Assembly: GCF_000314975.1 (NCBI RefSeq)
Contig: NZ_BAEN01000014.1
Coordinates: 62,001-126,000, forward strand
Reading direction: 5' to 3'
Source: Aliiglaciecola lipolytica E3
GTDB taxonomy: Bacteria; Pseudomonadota; Gammaproteobacteria; Enterobacterales; Alteromonadaceae
Length of the DNA: 64,000 nucleotides
The first letter of the stretch is position 1. Every line of letters begins with the position of its first letter. The notes beneath the pieces are model-generated. The model ran no database searches. It was not told the origin of the DNA and saw only the letters and a program-made list of their open reading frames with translations. Shown here one piece after another: positions 8,249 through 16,968 of this stretch. The position numbers and the translations under genes were made by a program.

Positions 8249-9736
8249 ATGCAAAAAGCAGTGCGTAAAGTCGTCATCGCTGGCGGCGGAACTGCCGGTT
8301 GGATGACAGCCGCTTTACTTCGAAAAGTGCTACAACAAACAATTGAAATTGAATTGGTAGAATCTGAAGCGATTGGCATCGTTGGAGTAGGTGAAGCCAC
8401 TATTCCGCCGATCCAAATATTTAATCAATATCTTGGCTTGGATGAAAAAGAATTTTTAAGAGAAACCAAAGGGACTATTAAGCTAGCCATTAAATTTGAA
8501 AACTGGCGGGTACAAGGCGAAAGTTACTATCATACTTTTGGCGCGCCTGGTGCAAACATTGGATTTTGTAGTTTTCAACACTTTTGGTTAAAAGCCAAAG
8601 AAGCAGGTAACGAACATACTTTATGGGATTATGATTTAAATTACTTGGCTTGTGAGCAGGGTAAATTTAATAAAATTAATACCCAAAATCCAGTCTACGA
8701 TATGCAATATGCATATCATTTTGATTCCGGTTTATATGGTCAATACCTACGTAAATTAGCTGAAAAAGCCGGTGTAAAACGTACTGAAGGCATTATTGCG
8801 CAGGTCAACCAAGATCCCCGTTCAGGTTTTATCACCTCACTTGAACTTAACAATGGTCAAAAGATTGAAGGTGATCTGTTTATAGACTGCACTGGTTTAA
8901 GAGCGTTATTGAGCCGTAAAACATTGGGCGTAAAATACGAAAGTTGGGACCACTTTTTGCCTGCCGACAGTGCCATTGCTGTGCCCACCGAACGTTTTGA
9001 ACACACCGTTCCCTATACGCGAAGCATTGCCCATGCGAATGGCTGGCAATGGCGCATCCCGCTTACCCATCGAAATGGTAATGGTATCGTTTATAGTTCT
9101 AAATATTGCAGCGATGATGAAGCAATGCAGACACTGATGGGGAATTTGGACTCTAAGCCATTGGACGAGCCTCGGAAAATACAATTTGAAACTGGCAGAA
9201 CAGAGCAACAGTGGCATAAAAACGTAGTGGCCATTGGCTTATCCAGTGGTTTTCTTGAACCTCTAGAATCAACCAGTATTCACCTGATTCAGTCTGGGAT
9301 TGTTAGGTTGCTAAAAATGTTCCCTAATCAAGGGATAACACCCGCTATGGTTGAAATGTATAACCAGGAGTCGAAACAGGAATTTGAAACTATCCGCGAT
9401 TTCATTATTTTGCATTATCACGTGAATCAAAGAAACGATTCTGATTTTTGGAAAGATTTACGCAATATGGATATTCCACCGCGTTTACAACAAAAAATTA
9501 ATGCGTTTAAAGAGTCCGCAGCTATTTTTAATGATAATAACGATATCTTTCGGGATGCGTCTTGGTTACAAGTGATGTTAGGGCAGGGTATAAACCCGAC
9601 TGATTATCATCCAGCCGCAAAGGTGCATGGTGACAAAGCGTTACTGGATATAATGCACAAAATTTACCATGCTAAGCAGCAACCTTTAACCAAAATGTTG
9701 CCTCACGATGAATTTTTAGCCCGTTATACGGGCTAA
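8249..9736 (+). CDS. Flavin-dependent 'tryptophan halogenase'-family protein
   Basis: A 495-residue FAD-dependent oxidoreductase. It has the dinucleotide-binding motif VIAGGGTAGWMTA (residues about 9-21), VGVGEATIPPI, and the halogenase signature W-x-W-x-I-P in GWQWRIPLTHRNGNG, then GLSSGFLEPLESTSIHL, the FAD-loop end typical of the family. Homologues of this type are commonly encoded beside TonB receptors and sugar enzymes in Alteromonadales, Xanthomonadales and Caulobacter; their natural substrate is unknown and tryptophan is unlikely in this context. The conserved fold and FAD motifs suggest an active enzyme. It sits 140 bp after the TonB receptor, beyond a terminator, and converges on the MFS gene. 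Confidence 0.88.
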   Translation: MQKAVRKVVIAGGGTAGWMTAALLRKVLQQTIEIELVESEAIGIVGVGEATIPPIQIFNQYLGLDEKEFLRETKGTIKLAIKFENWRVQGESYYHTFGAPGANIGFCSFQHFWLKAKEAGNEHTLWDYDLNYLACEQGKFNKINTQNPVYDMQYAYHFDSGLYGQYLRKLAEKAGVKRTEGIIAQVNQDPRSGFITSLELNNGQKIEGDLFIDCTGLRALLSRKTLGVKYESWDHFLPADSAIAVPTERFEHTVPYTRSIAHANGWQWRIPLTHRNGNGIVYSSKYCSDDEAMQTLMGNLDSKPLDEPRKIQFETGRTEQQWHKNVVAIGLSSGFLEPLESTSIHLIQSGIVRLLKMFPNQGITPAMVEMYNQESKQEFETIRDFIILHYHVNQRNDSDFWKDLRNMDIPPRLQQKINAFKESAAIFNDNNDIFRDASWLQVMLGQGINPTDYHPAAKVHGDKALLDIMHKIYHAKQQPLTKMLPHDEFLARYTG

Positions 9737-9764
9737 TTTAGTGCTCAATCATTAGACGCATTAT

Positions 9765-9802
9765 CAAGAACCACCGAGCTTAGCGCTCGGTCATGGTTCT
9801 TG
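9765..9802. terminator. Stem-loop spanning the MFS stop codon
   Basis: Outer arms CAAGAACCA / TGGTTCTTG (9 bp, perfect) and inner arms CCGAGC / GCTCGG with loop TTAGC, separated by a 3-nt bulge on one side. The loop contains the complement of the MFS stop codon. No T-tract follows on either strand, so it may end convergent transcripts inefficiently or protect 3' ends. Confidence 0.5.
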
Positions 9803-11162
9803 CTGTTGCTTCTGATTCCAATACTTCTCCAGTTTGTACATTTACTGACTTATCTTTTAGACGCGAAGCGAAAAATGCCGCCAGCAGCATACAAATACCG
9901 CACAATACCAGCGCATTTCGAGGATCGCTTTGCAGCAGCGAATCGTAGAATAAGCCGACAGTAAACATACTGATGATTTGCGGTAAACAGATAAACGCAT
10001 TTACCAGCCCCATATAAACACCAATTTGCTTGGCGGGTACTGAATCAACGACGATGATGAAAGGCATCGTCATAATACCAGCCCATCCCATACCTACTAA
10101 AACCATGGCAGCGTAAATAAAATATAGGTTGGAAGTGAATAGCATGGATACAAAGCCGATACCGGCCAATCCAAGTAATAGCGCATAGGTGTTTTTCTTA
10201 CCTAATTTTCGCACTATAGAAGGTACCAAAAATGACATACAAAGGGTGGTAACATTCATGACAGTTAGCGCTACGCCGCCTCGAGCTACCCCTTCAATGA
10301 ATAAATCAGATTTAGGATCTACCGCATTAAAACTATGGCGAGCGATAGATAAGCCAAGGTATTGCCACATCAAAGGTAAACCGTACCACGAAAAGAATTT
10401 AACCCACCATAACCGTCTAACCTCATCGGGCATGCTTTTCACTGCACCAATAATATCTTTTATAGCGCCTAGCATGGCATTTTTATTCTTACGTTCAGCT
10501 AAAAATTGCTCTAAATCTTCGGGAGGATCTTCTTTAGTGGTGAAAGCAGTCCACGTCATGGTCGTAACCATTGCTATGACCCCAATCACGAACGAATATT
10601 TTACAACATCAGGGATGGCATTAATCGCGCCTTCTTCAGACACACCTGATACCCCTATTGCAAGCATGATAAGTGGCATTAACCCAGCAAGAATTTGACC
10701 TGCAGCGACCATAAAGGTTTGCACTGCATAGCCTATGGTGCGTTGAGGAGAATTAAGTTTATCACCAACTAATGCGCGGTAGGGTTCCATCGCGGTATTC
10801 ATACCGGCATCCAGAATCCAAAATAAACCTACTGCCATCCATAAATAGGGCACATAGGGCATGAACATAACAGCGACACTACCGACTAATGCACCTATTA
10901 AAAAGAATGGTTTGCGTCGGCCAAAGCGGGTCCAGGTTCCATCACTTAATGCTCCAATTAATGGCTGAATAAGCAAGCCCGTAATGGGGCCGGCCAACCA
11001 CAAAATCGGTAATTCGGATTCCACTGCACCGTGGTAACGGAAAATAGGACTTAGGTTGGCTTGTTGTAAACCGAACCCGTATTGAATCCCCAGGAAACCA
11101 AAACTCATGTTCCATATTTGCCAAAAAGACAAGTTTGGCTTTTGATGACTGTTTTGCGACAT
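9780..11162 (-). CDS. MFS/GPH-type sugar permease (SuxC-like)
   Basis: A 460-residue inner-membrane transporter with about 12 predicted membrane segments. The N-terminus (SFWQIWNMSFGFLGIQYGFGLQQANLSPIFRYHGA), GPITGLLIQPLIGALSDGTWTRFGRRKPF and the second-half LGMGWAGIMTMPF segments are those of bacterial and plant sucrose/maltose proton symporters. The DxxxxRxGRRKP loop between helices 2 and 3 is intact. It probably moves sucrose or alpha-glucosides across the inner membrane after uptake by the TonB receptor. ATG 11162 has an AAGAG element upstream. It is divergent from the lacI gene over a 467-bp shared promoter region. The C-terminal 40 residues are polar and cytoplasmic. Confidence 0.9.
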   Translation of the reverse strand: MSQNSHQKPNLSFWQIWNMSFGFLGIQYGFGLQQANLSPIFRYHGAVESELPILWLAGPITGLLIQPLIGALSDGTWTRFGRRKPFFLIGALVGSVAVMFMPYVPYLWMAVGLFWILDAGMNTAMEPYRALVGDKLNSPQRTIGYAVQTFMVAAGQILAGLMPLIMLAIGVSGVSEEGAINAIPDVVKYSFVIGVIAMVTTMTWTAFTTKEDPPEDLEQFLAERKNKNAMLGAIKDIIGAVKSMPDEVRRLWWVKFFSWYGLPLMWQYLGLSIARHSFNAVDPKSDLFIEGVARGGVALTVMNVTTLCMSFLVPSIVRKLGKKNTYALLLGLAGIGFVSMLFTSNLYFIYAAMVLVGMGWAGIMTMPFIIVVDSVPAKQIGVYMGLVNAFICLPQIISMFTVGLFYDSLLQSDPRNALVLCGICMLLAAFFASRLKDKSVNVQTGEVLESEATARTMTER

Positions 11163-11629
11163 AACGTACTCTTTAGTTTTAGTGAGTCAGCGCTAAAAAT
11201 AGCTTTTGAATGACATATGTTAATACTATGTTAGTTTAATCTTAATGGTTTAAGTAGATAAAAGCTAGAAATTATTAAGGCAATTTTCATTTTGTTTACG
11301 AGGATAAAGAAGTGAATTTTGATATATGCAGCAATCCATTTTTTCGTAAAATACGATTAACCGTTAAAATGGGAACTAATAATCGCTTTCTAGATTTTTT
11401 CTAATCATATCAACGTATTGATTTTTAATGACTAATCAGGTTTTAGCTAAAATTCCACGGATTTGTGTTCGAGATTGAAGTCGATATGAAAATATAAAAA
11501 ACAGAAAAATTTAACTTTTTCTTATAGCTTTAATTTAATTAACCTTTAAGATTGTTAAGTAAATATTAAGATCTCTCTAAAATTTAAGATATCGATTAAG
11601 ACGTATTCAAGAGAGTTCTATATTAGAAT
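11163..11629. promoter_or_regulatory. Divergent promoter region between MFS permease and LacI genes
   Basis: No gene is visible in these 467 bp, which are very AT-rich. They contain AATCGCTTTCT (11381-11391), identical to part of the operator candidate before the TonB receptor; ATCAACGTATTGAT (11409-11422), with 5-bp symmetric arms; and AGTCAGCGCTAAAA (11185-11198), a CG-centred site about 25 bp before the MFS start. All are candidate LacI-family binding sites. Exact promoters could not be fixed. Confidence 0.45.
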
Positions 11630-12703
11630 ATGCAACAACTAGAATCGAACGGAGTAGTGCAGGTGAGTAGAACGAAAAAACTAAATCTTAAGCAAGTTGC
11701 GGAAGAATTGGGTGTGTCAACTGCCACTGTGTCTAATGCCTTCAACCGTCCTGATCAATTATCCGCAAAATTACGCGAACGTATCTTACTTGAAGCTGCA
11801 GAGTTGGGTTATCACGGTCCGAACTTGGCCGCTCGAACGTTGCGGCGAGGTGAATCAGATGTCATAGGTGTGATGTTGTTAGATTCACTAACCTATAGTT
11901 TGTCTGACCCAGTTGCCAATCAATTGTTGCAAGGTATTGCTGAAGTATTAGTTGAGCGTAACAAGCATATGTTGCTGCTATCTAGTCGAATTGAGGCTGG
12001 CCAACAACGTGGAGCAGAATCCTTACCTGACGGCTTTATTTTATACGGAGCGATTGATCAACATTCCTTTGATTTCATTCTTAAAACAGGTAAGCCGGTT
12101 ATCGTGGTCGATTCTGAATATAAAGAAACGGCCTCTGTGAATATTGATAATCAAAATGGTGCATTTCGAATCGCTGAATATGCGATTCATGATGAAAATG
12201 AGAAAGTTGCCATTTTAGGTCTTCGTTTGATAAACACGGATAGAGTATGTCGATTGACCGAGGCTGACTTGGCACAAGAGTCACAAGAAGTCTCTCAGGC
12301 TCGTTTAGCGGGGTATCAAATGGCTGCCGAGCAGAAAAACTGCCATATTCCAGCGGCCTCGATGTGGCATATTCCTATTAATGACGCTGAGCTTGCAGAG
12401 ATTGCGGCCCGTGAAGCTTTGACGGTGAACCCACGGCCTACGGTGTTATTATGCATGAGTGACATCATTGCGTTAGCTGCGATTCGCGTGGCTCGTGAAT
12501 TGAATATTCGTGTGCCAGAAGAGCTCAGTATTACAGGCTTCGATGATATACCAGAGTCGGCACGTTCAGAGCCGCCAATCACAACGGTTTGTCAGCAAAG
12601 TATCGAAAAAGGGCGTATGGCTGCTCGTCTATTATTGGACGGAAAGGCGAAAGAACACCTCGTGTTGGAGACTCGGTTAGTGGTGCGAGGAAGTTGCAGA
12701 TAG
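11630..12703 (+). CDS. LacI-family transcriptional repressor (SuxR-like)
   Basis: A 357-residue regulator. The N-terminal LacI helix-turn-helix with hinge is clear (LNLKQVAEELGVSTATVSNAFNRPDQLSAKLRERILLEAAELGYHGPNLAARTLRRG, about residues 18-75), followed by a periplasmic-binding-protein-type sugar-sensing domain (IGVMLLDS, GYQMAAEQ, LCMSDIIALAAIRVARELNIRVPEELSITGFDDIPES). ATG 11630 gives the longest frame, but GTG 11663 has a better-placed GGAG and would give a 346-residue protein beginning just before the helix-turn-helix; the start is therefore uncertain. Placed between the permease and amylosucrase genes, it very probably represses this sugar locus until an alpha-glucoside is present. Confidence 0.93.
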   Translation: MQQLESNGVVQVSRTKKLNLKQVAEELGVSTATVSNAFNRPDQLSAKLRERILLEAAELGYHGPNLAARTLRRGESDVIGVMLLDSLTYSLSDPVANQLLQGIAEVLVERNKHMLLLSSRIEAGQQRGAESLPDGFILYGAIDQHSFDFILKTGKPVIVVDSEYKETASVNIDNQNGAFRIAEYAIHDENEKVAILGLRLINTDRVCRLTEADLAQESQEVSQARLAGYQMAAEQKNCHIPAASMWHIPINDAELAEIAAREALTVNPRPTVLLCMSDIIALAAIRVARELNIRVPEELSITGFDDIPESARSEPPITTVCQQSIEKGRMAARLLLDGKAKEHLVLETRLVVRGSCR

Positions 12704-12794
12704 CAATACTTTTGCCGTCAAAAAAAGGATGCACAAATTATAACGCTGTGTACTATTACAGAGCGCTATAATTTAGTGAGTCAATCAAAAATAG

Positions 12795-14720
12795 TTATTC
12801 TGCTGTAAGCCACATTACCTGATAAGGTGCTAACACAATATGGTTTTGATCAGCGCAGTAAGTTGTTGCGGTCAAGTGCTCCATACACACATCTGCATTA
12901 AGTAATCCTAAGATTTTGCCGTTAATAATTTGCTCATGCTCACTAAAGTTATTTATCGCTAAAAAAGTAGCATCTTGACTTTTACGCGTATAAGCAAAAA
13001 TATGCTGGTTTTCGGTTGCCTGAATATGCGTATTTGCATCACCCAAGACCACTAATTGTTTGCGAAGCTCAATTAATTGGCGCAATCTATTTGAGACCTT
13101 GTTGGCCACGCTTGTAGTGCATTTCGCGTCGTCAAGGGCGTGTTCGCTTAACGCGATACGATGGACCCAACGATCATCATGCATTTTGTCTTGTTGCTGA
13201 CGATAACTGTAATCGTTTAACAAGCCAATTTCGTCACCTGAATAAAGCAGTGGAATTCCACCAATAGACATGATGACAGCGTTTATTAGCTGAATTCTGC
13301 TTAAGGCATTTTCAATTAAATGCTGATCGCCGAATTCAATTGCTTGTTCGAGACCAGTAAGCGATGCCATTGAACCACACACTCTGCAATCACCGTTGCT
13401 TGGATTTTCGCCAAATGCGACGCCTTTCGCAAAACTACCAGGAAATCGACCTGTATAGAATTGATTTAAGAATTGACGGTGATCGTTACCATTTATTCCT
13501 AATTGGTTGGCAATATCATCATCAAATGTCCAGCCAATATCGTCATGGCACCTAACGTAATTTACCCAACTACATTTTGGTGAGATCTCAAAACTTTTTT
13601 GCATAGAAGCCGTCAACAATCTCGTTTTACGTGTGGCTAAACTGTTCCACAGCAATGCCATCAATAGAGGATTGTATGAGAGCTGACATTCTTTGGGATC
13701 AATATATTTGAGCACTTCATCTGGATGCACTATGGCTTCGGACTTAAATACCACAGCAGGGGCGGAAATTTGCAAGCAGCAGTTAAACGCTTGAATAAGT
13801 TTATGTGCTTTATCTTGGTTTTCACAGCTAGTTCCCATTTCTTTCCAAATAAAGGCAAGTGCGTCTAAACGCAGTGCTTCACATCCTAAATTTGCTAAAT
13901 AGAGCATTTCATCGGTAATGGCATTAAACACTGCTGGGTTGGCATAATTTAAGTCCCATTGGAAATTATTGAAGGTGGTCCATACCCACTTTTTAGCGTC
14001 TTCATTCCACGTGAAGTTTCCACGTCGTACCTGAGGGAATATTTCGCGTAAATGTTGTTCATATTGGTCGGGAATTTCGCGATCATCAAACATGTAGTAG
14101 TAATCTTGGAATTCACGATTACCATGCTTAGCAGCTTCGGCCCACTGATGTTCGTCAGATGTGTGATTAAATACGAAATCTAACACTAAGCTAATATTTT
14201 CGTTTGCCAGCGCTTTCGCTAGCGCCTTTAAGTCTTTGGTCGTTCCTAACTTTTCATTTACCTTACGATAGTCAGATACAGCATAACCGCCATCACTGTC
14301 ACCTTGAGGAGAGTCGTATAAAGGCATTAAGTGCAAATAGGTAATGCCTAGTGACTTCAAATAAGGAATTTTGGCTTTAAGTTCAACCAAATCATTGGCA
14401 AATAAATCGACATAACATGCCATACCTAACATGTTTTCATTTTTGTACCATAAAGGATCAGATAAGCGTTTTTTATCTTTTGTTTTTAACGCGCCGGAAC
14501 GTTGGCCATATCCTTTTGCCAAACACGTGACTAATTCTTGTAAGTAAAAATGGCAGTCGTAACGATCTCCATAAATATCGATAAAAAGCGCAAATAATCT
14601 GGGGAATTGGCTATTTAAACGCTGCTTAAATGTTTGCGTATCGGTTTTATTTAACATCGACAAGTCAATCACATTCATGATGCGATTTAACGCGCGTTCA
14701 CATTCAAATTCCAGATTCAT
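12795..14720 (-). CDS. Amylosucrase (GH13_4 family)
   Basis: A 641-residue alpha-amylase-superfamily enzyme that transfers glucose from sucrose to an alpha-1,4-glucan, or hydrolyses sucrose. The catalytic residues fall at the numbering known for Neisseria polysaccharea amylosucrase: nucleophile Asp286 (RLDALAFIW), acid/base Glu328 (FKSEAIVHPD) and Asp393 (RCHDDIGW). LREIFP, carrying the arginine regarded as amylosucrase-specific (Arg226 there, Arg225 here), the N-terminal helical domain and the final APYQVMWL segment are also present. No signal peptide, so cytoplasmic. It converges with lacI and completes a sux-type uptake and degradation set. Amylosucrase versus sucrose hydrolase cannot be settled from sequence alone, but the arginine favours amylosucrase. 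Confidence 0.94.
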   Translation of the reverse strand: MNLEFECERALNRIMNVIDLSMLNKTDTQTFKQRLNSQFPRLFALFIDIYGDRYDCHFYLQELVTCLAKGYGQRSGALKTKDKKRLSDPLWYKNENMLGMACYVDLFANDLVELKAKIPYLKSLGITYLHLMPLYDSPQGDSDGGYAVSDYRKVNEKLGTTKDLKALAKALANENISLVLDFVFNHTSDEHQWAEAAKHGNREFQDYYYMFDDREIPDQYEQHLREIFPQVRRGNFTWNEDAKKWVWTTFNNFQWDLNYANPAVFNAITDEMLYLANLGCEALRLDALAFIWKEMGTSCENQDKAHKLIQAFNCCLQISAPAVVFKSEAIVHPDEVLKYIDPKECQLSYNPLLMALLWNSLATRKTRLLTASMQKSFEISPKCSWVNYVRCHDDIGWTFDDDIANQLGINGNDHRQFLNQFYTGRFPGSFAKGVAFGENPSNGDCRVCGSMASLTGLEQAIEFGDQHLIENALSRIQLINAVIMSIGGIPLLYSGDEIGLLNDYSYRQQQDKMHDDRWVHRIALSEHALDDAKCTTSVANKVSNRLRQLIELRKQLVVLGDANTHIQATENQHIFAYTRKSQDATFLAINNFSEHEQIINGKILGLLNADVCMEHLTATTYCADQNHIVLAPYQVMWLTAE

Positions 14721-14842
14721 AATTTGCCTTGATAAAAATCGATCTAATTCGTTTAAGATTAATTGCTTTCAGGATATTAACCCTTGCGATGCAGATATTC
14801 AATAATAAAGTACTAACAAATAAATAACATCCTGAGGTTATT
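14721..14842. promoter_or_regulatory. Promoter region of the amylosucrase gene
   Basis: Upstream region of the minus-strand amylosucrase gene. At 14758-14771 the plus strand reads ATTAATTGCTTTCA, whose GCTTTCA half matches the right half of the LacI operator candidate at 5035-5048 although the central CG is TG. This is a weaker third candidate for the same regulator. Confidence 0.3.
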
Positions 14843-14971
14843 ATGGTTATTGTCTTAAACGATTTAGTTTTCGGTCAAAAATATAACTTTGAAATCACAT
14901 TACTATTTAAAATTCTTGTTGACGCTCAAATTGGCCAATTAGCAATTGTTTCTGTGGTAATGACAAGATAG
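14843..14971 (+). CDS. Possible small protein of 42 residues
   Basis: A short frame starting ATG with CCTGAGG five bases upstream and ending TAG. The product begins MVIVLNDLVFGQKYNFE and is moderately hydrophobic with no recognised motif. It lies between the amylosucrase start and the ABC operon and ends 39 bp before the latter. The ribosome binding site is the main support; a chance frame is quite possible. Confidence 0.25.
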   Translation: MVIVLNDLVFGQKYNFEITLLFKILVDAQIGQLAIVSVVMTR

Positions 14972-15010
14972 AGTTAGTTCAAACGACATTAGCTAACAAT
15001 AAAAGACGTT

Positions 15011-15727
15011 ATGACCCATTCTGGAGCAGCTATAGAGTTTGACAATGTTACTTTTCGCTATCCTCAGCAGCGATTTGCAAAATCAAGTGACGCTAAAGAT
15101 CTCGCTATTAAGATTAATAACTGGCAAGTAAGTACAGGACAAACCATTTTTGTATCGGGTGATTCAGGCTCGGGCAAAAGCACACTGTTAAATTTAATTT
15201 GTGGCACTTTGACACCAACGACCGGCACTATTTCTATTTTAGGGCAGCGTTTTTCAACCTTATCGGAACAAAAACGTGATCGATTTCGGGCTCAGCATAT
15301 TGGCGTGGTGTTTCAGCAGTTTAACTTAATCCCGTACCTTACGGTGAAACAAAATATTGACGTTGCTGCTTATTTTGGAAAAGGTCGTAAGGCTACGTCA
15401 TCAAAAGAAATTGATGATTTATGTCAGCAACTTAATCTTGCGACGGAATTACTTGAAAGACCAGCAAGCCAACTCAGCGTTGGTCAGCAACAAAGAGTGG
15501 CTATCGCTCGCGCGTTAATAAACCGGCCTGAATTATTAATTGTCGATGAACCAACTTCAGCATTGGATGCATCTGCACGGGATGGCTTTATCCAATTATT
15601 GCTTAACTGTGTCCAACAATACGAATTTACCTTAATTTTCGTGAGTCACGATCTAAGTTTGGCGAGTCATTTTGAACAACATATTAAAATTGCAGACATT
15701 AATGAAGTGCTCGAGGTGAGAGCATGA
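15011..15727 (+). CDS. ABC transporter ATP-binding protein (LolD/MacB type)
   Basis: A 238-residue ATPase with Walker A GDSGSGKST (about residues 54-62), Q-loop VVFQQFNLIPYLTV, a signature motif reading LSVGQQQ instead of the usual LSGGQ, Walker B LLIVDEPTSALD, and the H-loop in FVSHD. The wording places it with the MacB/LolD/FtsE group that pairs with FtsX-like permeases. The permease gene overlaps its stop codon by four bases (ATGA), so the two are translationally coupled. The Val for Gly change in the signature motif is an oddity but occurs in active relatives. Its substrate is not evident. Confidence 0.92.
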   Translation: MTHSGAAIEFDNVTFRYPQQRFAKSSDAKDLAIKINNWQVSTGQTIFVSGDSGSGKSTLLNLICGTLTPTTGTISILGQRFSTLSEQKRDRFRAQHIGVVFQQFNLIPYLTVKQNIDVAAYFGKGRKATSSKEIDDLCQQLNLATELLERPASQLSVGQQQRVAIARALINRPELLIVDEPTSALDASARDGFIQLLLNCVQQYEFTLIFVSHDLSLASHFEQHIKIADINEVLEVRA

Positions 15728-16968
15728 TTACCACTATTGCAGTTCAAAGTTTAAAGCATAGATTATCAGCTGTGTTGCTGACCATGTTATCTATTGTGGT
15801 CAGCGTATCCTTGTTACTTAGTGTAGAACATTTAAGGATTCAAACTAAAGCCAGTTTTGGACGCACAATTTCGGGCGTTGATTTAATTGTAGGTGCGCCC
15901 ACTGGCCAATCAAATTTGCTGCTATATTCGGTGTTTAGGATAGGTAACCCAACCAATAGTGTGTCGTGGGAAAGTTATCAAACGCTGTCAAAACTCCCCA
16001 GTGTTAAATGGATAATCCCTATCGCATTGGGGGACTCCCATGAAGGTTTTCGAGTATTAGGTACTAATACCGACTATTTCAAACATTTTCAGTACGGCAA
16101 TAAGCAATCATTAAATATAGACAAAGGCAAAACATTTGATGCGCCTTTTGATGCGGTAATTGGCGCTGAGGTAGCTGAAAAGTTAAACTATAAACTCGGT
16201 GATGAAATCGAAATGTCCCATGGTTTAGGCGAGGTAAGTTTTACCAAACATTCAGAATCTCCCTTTGTTGTTACGGGCATTCTCGCATCCACAGGTACAC
16301 CCGTAGATCGCACAATTCACGTGACCTTAATCGGGTTAGAAGCGGCACATATGAATGCCACAGAAATACACAAAATTCACGAATCCATTGCTGCAGGTGA
16401 AACAATCGATGTTGAGATAGATAGCGTGACCGCAATGTTTATTGGGTTGCAGGCAAAGATGCAGGTTTTCCAATTACAACGCGCTGTTAATCAATATAAA
16501 AAAGAACCTATGCTGGCCATAATGCCAGGCGTTGCATTTGCAGAATTGTGGCAGTTGGTCGCAAATGTGGAAAATATTTTGTTATTTATATCTGTACTAA
16601 TTTTATTTTCTTCGTTACTTGGTTTAGCCACCATGCTGCTGACAACTGTTAGAGAACGTCGACAGGAAATGGCCGTGTTACGGGCAATTGGTGCACATTC
16701 TTGGGTCGTGTTCTTATTGATCCAAATGGAGGCGTTGTTATTGAGTTTAGGCGCAAGCATCATTGCAGTATTGTTGGTTTGGGCAGGCTTCCAGTTTGGT
16801 TCAACATGGCTAAGTGCTGAATATGGTCTGTTTATTGAAAATACGGTTTTGGGAATACGTTCAATTGCAATTATTGGGATTGTTAGTGTAGCCACATTTA
16901 TAATTGCCTGTGTGCCAGCATTTAGTGCGTATCGACAGTCATTGCAACAAGGTATGAGTAATAAATGA
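15724..16968 (+). CDS. FtsX/MacB-like ABC transporter permease
   Basis: A 414-residue type VII ABC permease. It has one N-terminal membrane helix (about residues 15-35), a periplasmic MacB-type core domain to about residue 270, then three membrane helices (about 280-300, 330-355, 380-400). The segment GVDLIVGAPTGQSNLLLYSVFRIGNPTNSVSWESY resembles, from memory, the permease of the Zur-controlled Pseudomonas operon PA4063-PA4066, which includes a similar ATPase; that link is tentative and no Zur box was found here. Such systems act by mechanotransmission on periplasmic or membrane substrates rather than classical transport. It overlaps the ATPase gene by four bases at its start and the moeB-like gene by four at its end. 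Confidence 0.88.
   Translation: MITTIAVQSLKHRLSAVLLTMLSIVVSVSLLLSVEHLRIQTKASFGRTISGVDLIVGAPTGQSNLLLYSVFRIGNPTNSVSWESYQTLSKLPSVKWIIPIALGDSHEGFRVLGTNTDYFKHFQYGNKQSLNIDKGKTFDAPFDAVIGAEVAEKLNYKLGDEIEMSHGLGEVSFTKHSESPFVVTGILASTGTPVDRTIHVTLIGLEAAHMNATEIHKIHESIAAGETIDVEIDSVTAMFIGLQAKMQVFQLQRAVNQYKKEPMLAIMPGVAFAELWQLVANVENILLFISVLILFSSLLGLATMLLTTVRERRQEMAVLRAIGAHSWVVFLLIQMEALLLSLGASIIAVLLVWAGFQFGSTWLSAEYGLFIENTVLGIRSIAIIGIVSVATFIIACVPAFSAYRQSLQQGMSNK

Noticed and set aside
10189-10698. 169-codon plus-strand frame inside the MFS permease gene
   Set aside because: Antisense shadow of a clear transporter gene, without a ribosome binding site or recognisable domain.
14760-15010. Zur box before the ABC operon
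   Set aside because: Considered because the permease resembles one from a zinc-regulated operon; no convincing palindrome of the GTTATA-TATAAC type was found.
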